Shown here piece after piece: positions 22,501-33,800 of a stretch of DNA of 64,000 nt. The notes under the pieces were generated by a model. It made no database searches, was not told the DNA's origin, and was given only the letters and a program-made list of their open reading frames with translations. The stretch is from Andrena cerasifolii (lineage: Eukaryota; Arthropoda; Insecta; Hymenoptera; Andrenidae). Position 1 is the stretch's first letter. Each line of letters starts with the position of its first letter. The DNA lies in assembly GCF_050908995.1 (NCBI RefSeq), contig NC_135121.1:18848001-18912000 (forward strand). The letters are read 5' to 3'. The position numbers were made by a program, and so were the translations under genes.

Positions 22501-24269
22501 CTGCCAAAAGTTCAGCAAATAATGCTCGAGAAAGCATTTGTACAGTGAAAAATACCTTCCTAGGAGTAGAAATAAGACTGCAATTATCGTTCCAGTTCCT
22601 TACATCTAGATTTACTATGCGTGAGACGTAGATATTCAAGTATTTCAAGCTATATACACTTTTGTCTAATATTGAACGTTCGGACACCTATTTATTTATT
22701 TTCGACATAGATCCATCGTGCCAAGGCTCATCAAAATCGATGTCTACCAGATCCTGTCCTCCCCTCATTAGTCGCTAATAATTATCACACCAGTAATGTC
22801 GGAGAACATGCAGATAAAAGAAATGGAATAACGCGGGAAGCTCGCGATTATTGCGCGGCGTATTTCGCGAACGCTGTCACCCAGTTGATCACCCAGTTGA
22901 GCGTGCGTGGTGAAAATATTCACTCCGGCCCTTATCGATATGTACACGCTGCACACTCGAGGCGAGGAGGATATCGTGGCCGTCTCTGTCGTCGATGCAC
23001 TCGCCGGGGCGTAGTACATGCATTCTCATATGCAGCGACAAGCAAATCTCGGTGTACACGTCGGGACGGCTGGGTGTCTTCGTGGCACTCTTCTATGCAG
23101 GACGTACGTGCCCGGGATCTCGAGTTGCCGCTGGGAAACGCGAGGCATCTCGCCCACTGATCACGACATTTCGTGACTGTGACACGTGTAATCCGAACGA
23201 CGATTTATTTATACATACTTCATTCGCCGGGTATGCTCGCTCCGGTTCCTTTCGCGCCTGCGACGAACGTGTCAGGCCATGAATAAAAACGAGACACTCG
23301 GACGCGTGATTCCCGCGGAATCGAAGCAACTCGTCGCCTGACGTTGAAGCCCCTACCTGAAAATTTCATTTATTTCTGCCTGGAAGAACTAAGTACGTAC
23401 TCGAAGCATCGAGCTAATTTAATAAGAAATTAGAGGCGCGCACAACTGCGTCGCCACCCGGGGCGGATATCAATCGCGTAATTACCTCCAACTCCGCCGC
23501 ATAGAAAAGCTATAAAAGTGCTGGGGGGGATCCGGTTGGACGCGGAGAAGAGCCGCGAATCTTACAACTTTCCCCGTTACGAGCAATCTTTAATCGAGGT
23601 CAGATTTCCTAAATAGGGCAGTCCACGGTGGGAAGAGTAACGCAGGGAAACTTAGGGGGTTAATGAAAATACATGGCTCCAATAAGACGAAACAATCGCT
23701 CATCCACCCCATTCATCAGAACCACCTCCGCGATGAACTTAACTTTCCGACCTCGTAGCTTCGCAACCTTCATTCCGGCGCGATCGTTTCGTCGAATAAT
23801 TTCGCGAGGGATGATCCTTTATCGCGGGCGCCTGCCACGCCGATTCCTTTTCGTCGTAATAAGAACAGTAGCGCGTACGACGGAATAAAACATTTCAGGG
23901 AACAGCGAACGTGAGTTTCTGGCGGACAGACATTGCGAAGCAGATACCGGTGCAAATTAGACACACGTTCCGCATTAGCGTCATTTTCATCGCGCACGCA
24001 GTGTCATGGAAGACTGCATTGCCAGCGTCTCGATACACCGCTGCGTCAAGTAGACAATGGACTCGGTGAATTATATACCTAGATAGATTTGGTCGCGATA
24101 TTGCGGGGGTCGAAAGTTTAGGAATCGATTCAGTTTAGAAGTTCATGAATTATTTGGACCAGCTCCACGCGGCTCCCAGTTAGTTCGGGTTATTGAAGTG
24201 CCTGTATCTTGCATTAAACATGTCCTTTTATGATTGACTCTAAGGTATAAGATATAAAGTTGTAAGATA
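19522..24269. other. Non-coding, no gene recognised
   Basis: Alternates between CpG-rich (19.5-21.0, 22.8-24.0 kb) and AT-rich (21.4-22.7 kb) blocks. The longest frame, 168 codons on the minus strand at 20911-21417, has no recognisable domain, no codon pattern I trust and no splice context, and is treated as chance. No RNA gene or paired transposon ends found. Confidence 0.45.
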
Positions 24270-24270
24270 T

Positions 24271-25218
24271 AATATCGGTTCTACAGATCTACGTAACCGA
24301 AATTGATAATACTTAGTCAGAAATTTCGGTTCCTTATAACTAGTGTTCCTGATTTCTCCATATTTTTTGTTTCTCGAGAAATCAGAAATGAGATCATATT
24401 TCTTGAGAAATATCGAGAATTCTCGAGAAATTGAAAGAAATATTGCAAAAATTATATTTTTGGAATAATGTTGATAATATTTATCAAAACATAAGAAAAC
24501 TTTAACTAAATGATTATTCCTGTCTAATTTATACAAAACTTGTGTATATGAAAAAGTAGATATTAAATATAATTGGTAATTTTATTTATTTAGTATAAAA
24601 TTTGTACAAAGTGCAACATTACTTTTGGTTTTAAAATTTATTTTTAAATAGCACAATGCGTCTAATGTAGCTTCAGCGAATCTGTTTCGTTTTTGTGGCA
24701 GAATCTGTTACTTTTATATTTTGACGTTATATATATCTATCTTGGCTGTTAAATTAAAAAATTCGTCTTTTGACCGTTTTGGAAGAAATTCTGGATGATG
24801 CTAAAATCTTATAAAGGATACAATAGTCTTATCTCCTCTTTTCTATATTTCTTCTTTAATAGCCACAAGAAACTCATTAGGTACTCAATTCAGTATACAA
24901 TTTTTCTAAATTTTTAAATAACAATTTAAGAGCTCCTTCAGCAGTTAATAATATCGAATCTTCTGTACAGTGATTTTCTATTGGAATTCATATAGGTTCT
25001 AATGTTATTAATAAGATGTATTATAAATGGTAGATGTGTTTATGCGTTCGAGATTAACTCGTAATACATTCATTTACGAAAATAAATGAGATTTATAATA
25101 TTTTTCCTAAACTTAAGTTTCTGGAGAAATTATAGTATTTCTCGAGAAATAAGGAGTAAGCAATTATAAAATTTCTCGAGAAATTCTACTTATAACACTT
25201 ATTGAGAATATCGGTTCT
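24271..25218. repeat. AT-rich block with six palindromic TTTCTCGAGAAAT-type motifs
   Basis: The palindrome TTTCTCGAGAAAT or a one-base variant occurs at 24370, 24399, 24419, 25118, 25137 and 25171, that is in two clusters about 0.7 kb apart. The 12-mer AATATCGGTTCT lies just outside each cluster in the same orientation (24271 and 25207). The arrangement may be an old transposon with clustered subterminal motifs, or a cluster of protein-binding sites. No frame of interest inside. Confidence 0.6.
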
Positions 25219-26042
25219 TCACAACTGCTTCAGTCAGAACCAATATATAACAGTTTGAAACACTTATTTTCGGAATCGTTTCTGAATTGTCACCCCCTAA
25301 GAGGAAAATTATTTAATTATTTTTATATATTCCTGATATCTCCCATCGTTATATCTCGCAAAGTAGGCACTAAAATTTATCGGTTATACACTGAATTAGT
25401 ACCTAACCATATGTAGGAAGACATACTGTAATTGCAGCGGCATGTGATCAACAATTACAGAAAGGGAAATATTTAAGTAAATCGTAATAGTGTAGAAATT
25501 TATTGGTCTGCCACAATTTTACGTCACATTCGGAGAAGGTAAGCCTAATAATTCTGTGAATATAAGAATATCTACTAGAAATACCTGTTATTGATATAAT
25601 TAATGATGTGTTAAGAAATGAAATCGATTCAAATATTTTTCGTAATAGCGTTTTTCTTTTAGCAGTATACCTACGTGTTCCCAATACCGCCTACCGGAGA
25701 ATAATGGTTTCGATGTGATGTTTGTTACAGTGGGGTCACAAAATGTGCGGAGCAACCGATATATACTTTATTTGTCCAATAAGTACATCCGAAAGTGAAG
25801 AATAAAATATTTTAAAAATATTATTTCTATATTTTTATAATAAAAATAAAATCACATATGGATAAAAAAAACATTTATAGAGCAAGAATAATAAAAGCAC
25901 GTGTAAAAATGCCTTAAAAAATTCATGTATACATGAATTAATCAATATTTATTGAGTAGACGATACGAGATACACTTTTTTATGGACCAGATTTTTACAT
26001 GTCATACGGTGTTTAATTCCCAATTAAAAATTTATAGGTTTC
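25219..26042. other. AT-rich, no gene seen
   Basis: AT-rich DNA. At 25733-25746 TACAGTGGGGTCAC (within a TTACAGTGG context near 25728) looks like one end of a Tc1-like transposon, but no matching opposite end was found nearby. Confidence 0.45.
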
Positions 26043-26202
26043 AATAATTTCTCTTTACTTTGAGAAATTATTTTTACTTTAATTGCATGCAAAAATATCA
26101 ATTATTATTCAATCATGTTACATGAAAGATGAATAATTTCTCTTTACTTTGAGAAATTATTTTTACTTTAATTGCATGCAAAAATATCAATTATTATTCA
26201 AT
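26043..26202. repeat. Tandem duplication (89-bp period) containing a perfect hairpin
   Basis: A 71-bp block is repeated exactly at 26043-26113 and 26132-26202. Each copy starts with a perfect inverted repeat, AATAATTTCTC, an 8-base loop, then GAGAAATTATT. No divergence between the copies suggests a recent duplication. Confidence 0.93.
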
Positions 26203-26589
26203 TGACAGCGATTTATCTTTTGTTAGGCGATATTAAGTACGGTCACCCTAAGCAGCGATTTTGGATGGAAGAACGTACTGTTGTTGCTGTATTGTGCGTT
26301 GCTCTCAATTCAATTAGATTCTGTTACCCTTTCCCCCATCAGCAATATCGGAACTAGAAAATTTCCGTCGATTTCGAGAGGTATCCACCTTATTTTGCAG
26401 GAAACAAACGCAGCACAATAATCACCCAAGATTGCATCTCTACCCACAAATCACCCAAAAGGAGTGTCTCTTCTACAAGACTCCACCAATGAAAGCAACT
26501 CTGCTTTCAGTAATTACTATCATACATGCTAGCACGAATAACTAGTTGAGTCAGTAACGAAGCAATTGAAGATTGCATTACGACACAAA
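26203..26589. other. No gene seen
   Basis: Transition from AT-rich DNA to the CpG-rich block that follows. Only short frames. Confidence 0.45.
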
Positions 26590-27640
26590 TCCAGCACAAA
26601 CTTCAAAGTACGATCCGTTTGTCCCCTAACATCGTCCCCAACGCGCGCAGCCCTTCCACCCCCTCGCACCGCTCTTCTGCCCACGCGATCGGAGGACCCG
26701 GCAGCTCGGCAGCATCGGAAGTGCTCGCAGTGGAGGCGAGGCGGATGGATCCTCTGGTGCAAGCCGCGACAAGAAAACCTCGCGCTGCTGGAGGCGGTTG
26801 GTTTGGCCGAGGGCCCATCGCTCTCTCCGCGCTCGGCGCCGCGTCTCTGCGCTCGCTGGACGGCTCGTGGCGGCTCGGCAGGACTCGGGATCCGCCGGGC
26901 GCGCTCCCATCGGCGAAGCGGCGCGCGCCTCGTGTCTCGCGGAACGCGTCTCTCAGTGATTACCGTGCAGTCCTTGGGACACGACCTCTGGCTTCCTGTC
27001 CTGCCTCCCGACGGGGGTTGACCGTGCGCGCGCGCGCGACGTACCCGCACACACGGCCCGCGACCGCTGGCAAGCTCGCCCCGCGCGAAACCGCTTCCTT
27101 CTATCCGGTCGTCCTTCGCCGGACGAGCAGCTACGAAACGCGTAATCGCGCTCACAATCGAGGGAATGTCCTTCGCTTAACGATACCATAGTGTCTTGTG
27201 GTACCATCCTCTCAACTTTTCGTTTTCTTTCCCCCCCCGTTTCGCCGTTGTTTCTCGTATTGTTCGCCCCTCTCATTCGGCTCCCTTCGGAGTACCCTGG
27301 ATAGCCAGACCGCAGGAAGGCGAAGGTGTCGTGCGAGCGCGTAGGCGACGCGCGTGTGGAACGGCGATCAGGGGGGTTGCCGTTGGCGCAGTGATATCGC
27401 GCTGTCTCGAGGGGATAATGGATTGCTCGCGCGGCGAGGGACGATGGACAATAGCCCCGAGTGCCGTGGAGGCTTGACGCCTCCGCGCGTTTCGCAGCTC
27501 GACCGACGGACCGCGGGGCTATGCGGAGCACACGCGTGCCGATCGCGCGGAATCCACCCTCCGGACTTTTCAACAAGTTGTAACGGGCCCCGACGGCCCG
27601 GCGTGTAACCACGACCGACTCGCCAGTGCGTAGATCTGTG
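26590..27640. other. CpG-rich block, possible promoter region
   Basis: Very rich in CG dinucleotides, with frames of up to about 220 codons open on both strands at once (for example 26619-27191 plus and 26953-27612 minus). Simultaneous openness on both strands, Arg/Pro/Ser/Gly-rich translations and lack of any recognised domain argue against coding. In insect genomes such blocks often mark promoters and 5' exons of long genes; here that is inference. Confidence 0.4.
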
Positions 27641-27901
27641 CGCGGGTGACCGGTAGAGCATCACCGTCGACCAGCGTGAGCGTGGCCTAGTGAATCGTTT
27701 CCCAGTGTGAAAAGTTCGGTGACTTTGCACGGGGCTGCGGCACCCGGTTAATTGGCCAAACAACAGCGAACCGATCTCCAGGATAACCGCTCGCATCGCT
27801 GTCCCCGAGGTGCCGCGCGTGGAAATTATGTAACGCGGCCCTGTCACCTCCGGCGGCTACCTTTCGAGACACCGTCGAGATAGGAGCGTAGAGGAAAGCA
27901 G
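27641..27901 (+). other. Candidate non-coding first exon ending at a strong splice donor
   Basis: The sequence AAAGCAG followed by GTGAGCGCG puts a near-consensus donor at 27902. Upstream there is no long frame that must be kept, so this would be untranslated. An initiator-like CCAGTGTG lies near 27697. The start is a guess. If transcribed, it could join the acceptor at 37511 and the signal-peptide exon beyond. No expression evidence is available here. Confidence 0.25.
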
Positions 27902-30013
27902 GTGAGCGCGATGTTTATGTTGCCGAGGGTTCCGGGAATCGTAGAATCGCGAAGGACGGTGGCCTCGTGTTTTTGCCCGCCTAGGCGGAGAACACGGGAC
28001 AAGCAGATTGCCCTGTTCTTATGGGGGTACCAGTGTTTAGCTGTTTGCAAACTTGCTTGTCTCACGCGATTGGCTAGTGACGGATGTGGACGATCAACGA
28101 CATGCCATCTTGCGTACGGGGATCTGTTAATCCTTGCTACCTTCTCTGTGTTTCGAGTACCGGTGTCACTGTCGGATTATTCTCCTCGCAAGAATCCTGA
28201 ACAGAATCTTACTTGCGTCGCGACGTGCCCAGACTTGAATGGGCTATCGCTAACAGCACTGCAAACAGCCAACGGCTTTATCACGCAGAGGGCGCAATTT
28301 CTCCTCTGATTATCGGAGTTATGTTGGGCACGGTTAGGGTTGCAACAATAGGGAGAATTCCCATGCGATGCTTGCCCCGGTGCCTGGGTAGCTCCCTAAA
28401 GTCGTCCTCAGCCTAATCGCCACAGCGGAATCTTTTCCCCCCTCTGAACACTAGCCGTGATCTAGTCGAGCAGAGCACAGAGCTTTCGCGAAACTTACCG
28501 TAGATGCTAGAGTCGAATCGCTGTGAACGTCAGTAGCAACCAATTGGTTAGTGACGATGCGCACATGATACTGGTTCCAGCTTGATTATCGAGTTCAAGT
28601 TAGACACAGTTGGGAACTTCGTACTCCCCTGGAATCTCCAAGCCTCTATCCAGGGAAGCATCGTCGCCACTTATCGCGATAAAAGAACCGCAGCATCACT
28701 CGCGTCAGCCGTCGCAGAGGCGGTTTAATGCCCCCGCGATACCTACACCCTGGTACCTACACCGCGTCGTGCAATCGGACGGTTAAAGTAGACCTTTCCA
28801 CGCGAATAGAACGGAAGCAGCTGAGAAAAGCTGTTGGCGGGGTGGTGCCGGGAAAACTTTAATTGCAGAATTATTCGGCGCGGCTAGAAACACCTGCTGG
28901 GGACGCGGGGGTCGAGGGCTTTCGCCGATTAGGACGGCCGTTAATGGGGCGAAGCGGTGGCGTGCCTCGGCTCGTTTACACAATAAGGTGTCGATCAATC
29001 GGAAACAATCAGCGTGAATAATAACAGCGAGGGCCAGGCGGGGACAGGGATAGAGAGAGGAGCACGGAGCGTGGTCCCTATTCAGCCGGCGCCGGCGAAT
29101 TGAATAAGGAAGAATGGCTGTAATTCACGTCGAGTCTTTCTGACGTCGCTTCCGCTTTTCTGTCGCGCTTATTCATTTTTACAGCAGTTGCGTCTGATAC
29201 GGGCGCAAAGATGCTCGTGACCCAGTTCCAAAGAGCGGAGAGAGAGAGAGAAAATTGGGGGAGGGAGGGCTGCCGAGCGATGTAATTATGATTTAGCGTG
29301 GTTGCGTTTTTTCATCCCTTCAGCGACGCTAAGAATGGAAATGTCTTTCCGCGCGGCTCGTCGAGCGTGCTCCGCGAAATTCGCGGCAGACGTCGCGAAT
29401 ACTGCTGTTGCTTGCTTTCACGAACTCCCCTGCTATTCGTTATTATAATGCCGGCCTTTGACGTACTTTCAACCCAGCTTTTAGTGTACTTAATTGTGGG
29501 AGGTTTTTAAAGAGGGCGGGATTTTTAGGAATCTGGAAAGTGTATTTCGGTACGTTTCGATGATTACTTTAGGAAATGCACGTAAGAGCAACCTGCAATT
29601 GCAATTGCCGTGTATTACTGTTCAGGCTTCCTTAGTTAAAATGTCCTGTCTAGCATTTTACCATTTTTCAAGAAATGTTGAAATTTTTGAAGTTCTATAC
29701 GTTTTTTACCTTTTAACTAAAGTTAGGAAACCCAACGTGCTTCGCAGAGGTCTAGAAACAGTCTAATTTATTTATTTATTTACAAGGAGGGCACCAATTT
29801 TAACTAAGGAGCGCAGTGTTTCTGTTATTGATGGATCTTTAGCTGCACGCATGCTTAAGGTAGGAACTAAGTAGTTTGGAGGATTACTTGAGGAGAAATT
29901 TGAGTAAATTCTTCTATTACAATACGATCACCGGAGGTATCTCAGGATCTAGCAAAACCCCTGAACTGCATTGCCCAAAATTAAGGTCTATGAATTAGAA
30001 AAGTAGTACTTCC
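27902..30013. other. Non-coding, no gene recognised
   Basis: CpG-rich to about 29.4 kb, then AT-rich. Small microsatellites: a GA run near 29234-29250 and TTTA repeats near 29765-29785. A 135-codon plus frame at 27902-28309 begins inside the putative intron and has no recognisable domain. Confidence 0.45.
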
Positions 30014-30244
30014 TTAAGGTACGTATACACGACGACACTTTTGTGTCTGGATCAAGTGCATTTTGTGTCTAGCTAGAGCTAGTTGCAGTGTCTTCAGTCT
30101 AGCTTTAGCTGCAACTCCCGCGACGATAGGTCAAATTCAGTGTCGCGGACTGCTCTAGGCAGTTTCCAATCTTCTGGAAATTTTTTTCAGTGTCGTATAC
30201 ACTTGATCTAGACAGAAAAGCGTCGTCGCGTAGACGTGCCTTTA
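30014..30244. mobile_element. Short inverted-repeat DNA transposon (MITE-like)
   Basis: About 230 bp with imperfect ends of about 40 bp. The left end has AAGGTACGTATACACGACGA and the right, reverse-complemented, AAGGCACGTCTACGCGACGA (17 of 20), and both continue with CACTTTT/CGCTTTT and a shared GATCAAGTG. The left flank is TTAA and the right TTTA, so a degraded TTAA duplication is likely. No frame inside. A single similar end (AAGGTACCGACACACG) occurs at 62311. Confidence 0.8.
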
Positions 30245-32703
30245 GAGTGCAGAGACCGTCCCAAATTTGTACTGTCATTCGTGTCCAAAATAACAACGGG
30301 GGTGCGCATATGAAATAGCACAACATTTTCAATAATTGTGCTTGAGTGTTAATAAAGCTTGATATTTCTACGCGAGCATATAGATAATTCTCTAAATTCA
30401 ACTCTTCTGAATGCAGCATCTGCAGCAGCTTTTCGAAAAGCCTATTCCTCGGAATGAAGGTGACGGGATTGGTCCTGCTGGACGAAGGATTCGCGCGGTC
30501 GAATAGGGGCTACGATACCAGGAACCGTGACAGTTATGGTTGAGGGACCTAAATTAGGCACTTGTCACTCGTTACCCGGTAATTTTCTTAAAAGAGGACC
30601 GCGGTCGAGAAAACAATTTAGCTCGACCGTGCTCGCGAACAAGGAATCGTTTTCATTCGAAGAACGCCGTCGTTTGTCGGTACAGTTATACCTGAGCGCG
30701 GCCCAATGTGAGAACCCAGTGATTTCGGGGATCATTATTGTGACTGAACGTGTCAGTCAGAGAAATTGGTAGATAGTTCTCCTCCGTTCCCACGAATATT
30801 AATTACAGTGAATTTGTGCGTATTAATCACATTCTTCTACCCCGTACAAGGTGTTACAAGCAATGTTCTCTCACCGAAAGAAAAAGCAAATTAAATTCCT
30901 CCGTGTTCTTTGCTCGCAAGGGAACCCTTACTCACCGATTGGAACGAATGAAAGATATCCTCCTTCTTGTCTTTAGTCACTCTATAAACCCACGAAGATG
31001 TGGTCCGATCGGCGAGTAAGGGTTCCCGGTGTTCCCTTGTCAGCAACAGTTAAAACGATTACGTCGACTATGATTACAACCGAGGGAGTCCCCGTGACAA
31101 ACACCTCCAATTCCCCAGGTCCAAGCTCCGTTCAATTCTTAACCTCGCCCGGCCAACTGATATTCAAACCGATGTCGGAATAATACCCGACGCCATTCAG
31201 CGAACCGATCCATAAACATCCCCCGAATCCGGCCACTCGGAGACCTGGCTCGAGAGTCCCTGCCTACACCCCTGAAATGGAAACGAGCCGTCGAGGCAGG
31301 GATTCCCGTCGTTTCCGCGCCATTCATTTGTATTCCTTTTAATATTCGACGGGGCGCGTCGGCGAATTTGAGGCACGTCCTGCGTGCTGCTGGGAAATCG
31401 GTGCCAAGGCGCGCGTATGCAGCCACCGCGGGCGACCCTCGAAAAACCGACGGTCCCCTGGATCCGCGTGAATGACGATCGTCGGAAAAAGCGCATTAGG
31501 ATTGGGAAGAATATTCATAAAGCGGGAGGGGAGGGTGAGGGCGGAGCGTTCACGTTCGCGGCAACGAAAGCGCGGCACAAAAGGGGATGCTTACGGTGCT
31601 CGGGGGCTTTTCCTGCGGCCTGAAAGACTGACGTTGCATTTCGAGTGCATATCTGGCGCAATCGAATTCCCCGTGGCCGTCGGATTCGCCTATTGTCAGG
31701 TCCCCGCTCTTATTGCGCCGGCACGTTTATGGGCGTATAGAGATCGCTGAAGAGAGGATCGTTAGGGTTCAATCTCGACGCCTCGCGCGCCCGCTGACCA
31801 TCGAATAGTTGCACGCGCGTCCGTCGCATTTACATGGAAATCTCGGGTTCTCTTGTCGTTTACATTCCCGACATTATGCTGTTTCGTAGAGGACGCGCGG
31901 GTGGATTGCCTCTCCCGAGAATCCGCGGAATTTCGTGCGACGCGCCACCCTTGTGCCTTGGACACCTCGTGCCGATGGAATTTTTATTAATTCGTCGAAG
32001 GAAGCTTGTTACGTTCATTGGGTTAATCGTGGTTCCTCGAGGTTGGGTTGGTAGGTTTCGGTTTAGTCGTTGGTGTCGCGGTTGAGGTTCAGGGGTGAAT
32101 AGGATAAGTTACCAGTGGTGGTGAGGAGAGTGTTTGAGATTCATAGTTTTACATGTGAGTGAGTCACTTACGTTGGTGTCGCTGGTCGGCTATGGTAACT
32201 TTTAATGGAACCATGTTATTCTTGTTACCGTTGATAGCTTAAAGTTTGCTTCGACCATTACTGTACGCGTTTGGCAGTGGAGGTTTGTAGTACTATTGAA
32301 TACGAGTGGGCGGGTATTGTCATAGAGGGGAATAAGGCAACCTTCCTGTCGAGATACGACAGCTGTTCCCGCGTCAACAAACTATTAACCTGATCCTTAA
32401 TATGACCGAGCGAGAAGCATTGGGCGTAGACAGCGCTCGTGTCTGTACAGACATTTTCGGACTGATCATTAAAGAGGCTTTTTAAGAAAGATTCTTTTGT
32501 TTTGCAGCGATTTTGACGAAACGAAATTCAGGTGCATGCTTGTAAATTCTTCTGCAAACTACTTCTGGTTCTGCATTGAGCCCATAAAACACGCAAAATT
32601 ATGAAAATAATTGCTATGAAATGGCGATTTTTATGAAAGAGTGCGTTTTTCGATAGGCAAAGATGAGGTTTCAGTTTCTTTTCATAACGAATAAAAGTTT
32701 TTA
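30245..32703. other. Non-coding, no gene recognised
   Basis: Mixed DNA, CpG-rich between 31.0 and 32.0 kb with overlapping frames of about 70-100 codons on both strands, none recognisable. A separate inverted repeat at 30919-31027 is listed on its own. Confidence 0.45.
30919..31027. repeat. Inverted repeat with 22-bp arms
   Basis: The left arm GGGAACCCTTACTCACCGAT and the right arm ATCGGCGAGTAAGGGTTCCC are complementary with one mismatch, with one further mismatch in the next two bases, and are separated by about 64 bp. It could fold as a stem-loop in RNA or mark a very short foldback element. No target duplication was found. Confidence 0.8.
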
Positions 32704-33363
32704 TTAAGGGGATAATCTGGTTTAGAATGCTGAAGGAAGCTGAGTTTCGCCAATTTTTTTAACAAAGGAAAATAAATTTGATCTCTCCGAAACTTTGTGG
32801 GCATTTTAATATATATCTATACAATGCAAAAATAAATTTTAATTGGTAAATTTCAAGTTTGTCGCGCAGAAATTGATTAATCATTGATACGCCTCGCCAC
32901 TGGAATTGTGAAATAGCAGCACAAATGGAGGCTTTAATTCTGACCTGAAATAAAAAACCGCAGGTTTTCTTAATTTTCACGAACTTGCATCGTCGATTTT
33001 GTTAAATTGACACAATTTTGGGACATTAGAGAAAAAGTTACGATTTTTACAAACAAAATTCTATGTTTTTATTCCAAAAACATGGTTTAATCTAGTTTTT
33101 CATAAATGTTTTTAGTTCATCGAAGATGGGTGGTCATTATTTATCTAAAAAGCCGCGGGAAAAGTCGATCGGTCAAATAGTTTTTGTGCTATATTTTCCG
33201 CCATTTCACAATTCCAGTGACGAGGCGCGTCAATGTAACAAACTTGAAAATTGTCAACTAAATTCTTTTTTGTATGGTATAAATATATATTAAAATCCTT
33301 TGTTAAAAAGATTCGCGAGAATCGCGTTTTTTTTCAACGTCCTAAACCAGGTTGTCCCATTAA
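32704..33363. mobile_element. TTAA-flanked foldback DNA transposon
   Basis: 660 bp with long degenerate inverted arms of roughly 180-200 bp. The outer ends are TTAAGGGGATAATCTGGTTT on the left and, reverse-complemented, TTAATGGGACAACCTGGTTT on the right (16 of 20). Further in, the arms share TAACAAAGGA, TTTTAATATATAT, TTTCAAGTTTGT and CACTGGAATTGTGAAAT. The centre (about 32930-33200) is unpaired. TTAA duplication points to piggyBac or Kolobok; TTAA followed by GGGG is closer to Kolobok-type ends. No transposase frame. Confidence 0.85.
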
Positions 33364-33736
33364 CCTCATTTTTACTAAAGTCCAGGTTCCGAAACTGCAC
33401 ATGTTTTGAACCTGCTCGAATATGATTTGAATGCAAGTTAATTTGAAAGCAAAATAATTTTTTTTTAAAAAGTCTTTTAATGATCCAACATATGTAATGT
33501 CGTAGAAAAATTTAATAAAACTGTCATATTTTATTTCCACAATTAATACTTGCAAAAGATAATTCGACAAACTTGAGACACTTGTTTAACAATAATAAAT
33601 AAATTTAAGTCACAATTATGTTATTTAATATTTTATCTACAAATTTCGGATAACTAATATGACTTACAATATACGTTGTTCGCTATTTAAATATCTAAAC
33701 ATATCGATTGTGCGACGTTGGCACGTTGACTGCTTT
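33364..33736. other. AT-rich, no gene seen
   Basis: AT-rich DNA directly right of the foldback element, with only short frames. Confidence 0.45.
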
Positions 33737-33800
33737 ACATAGTTTCTGAAAAATTTGCACGTAAACCTATTTTTTACGTGCATTTACTAAGAAACTATGT
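33737..33800. repeat. 64-nt hairpin, precursor-microRNA-like
   Basis: The left arm begins ACATAGTTTCT and ends GCACGTAAA; the right arm is TTTACGTGC ... AGAAACTATGT. This gives stems of 11 and 9 perfect pairs separated by an internal loop of about 8-9 bases, with a terminal loop of roughly 8. The size fits a microRNA precursor, but the internal loop is large, no known insect microRNA was recognised in it, and AT-rich transposon debris can fold the same way. Confidence 0.6.

Noticed and set aside
25728..25750. Tc1-like transposon end (TACAGTGGGGTCAC)
   Set aside because: Only one end could be found, so no element is called.
26619..27612. Large overlapping frames on both strands (190 and 219 codons)
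   Set aside because: Both strands are open because the DNA is CpG-rich; translations are low-complexity Arg/Pro/Ser/Gly-rich with no domain or splice structure.
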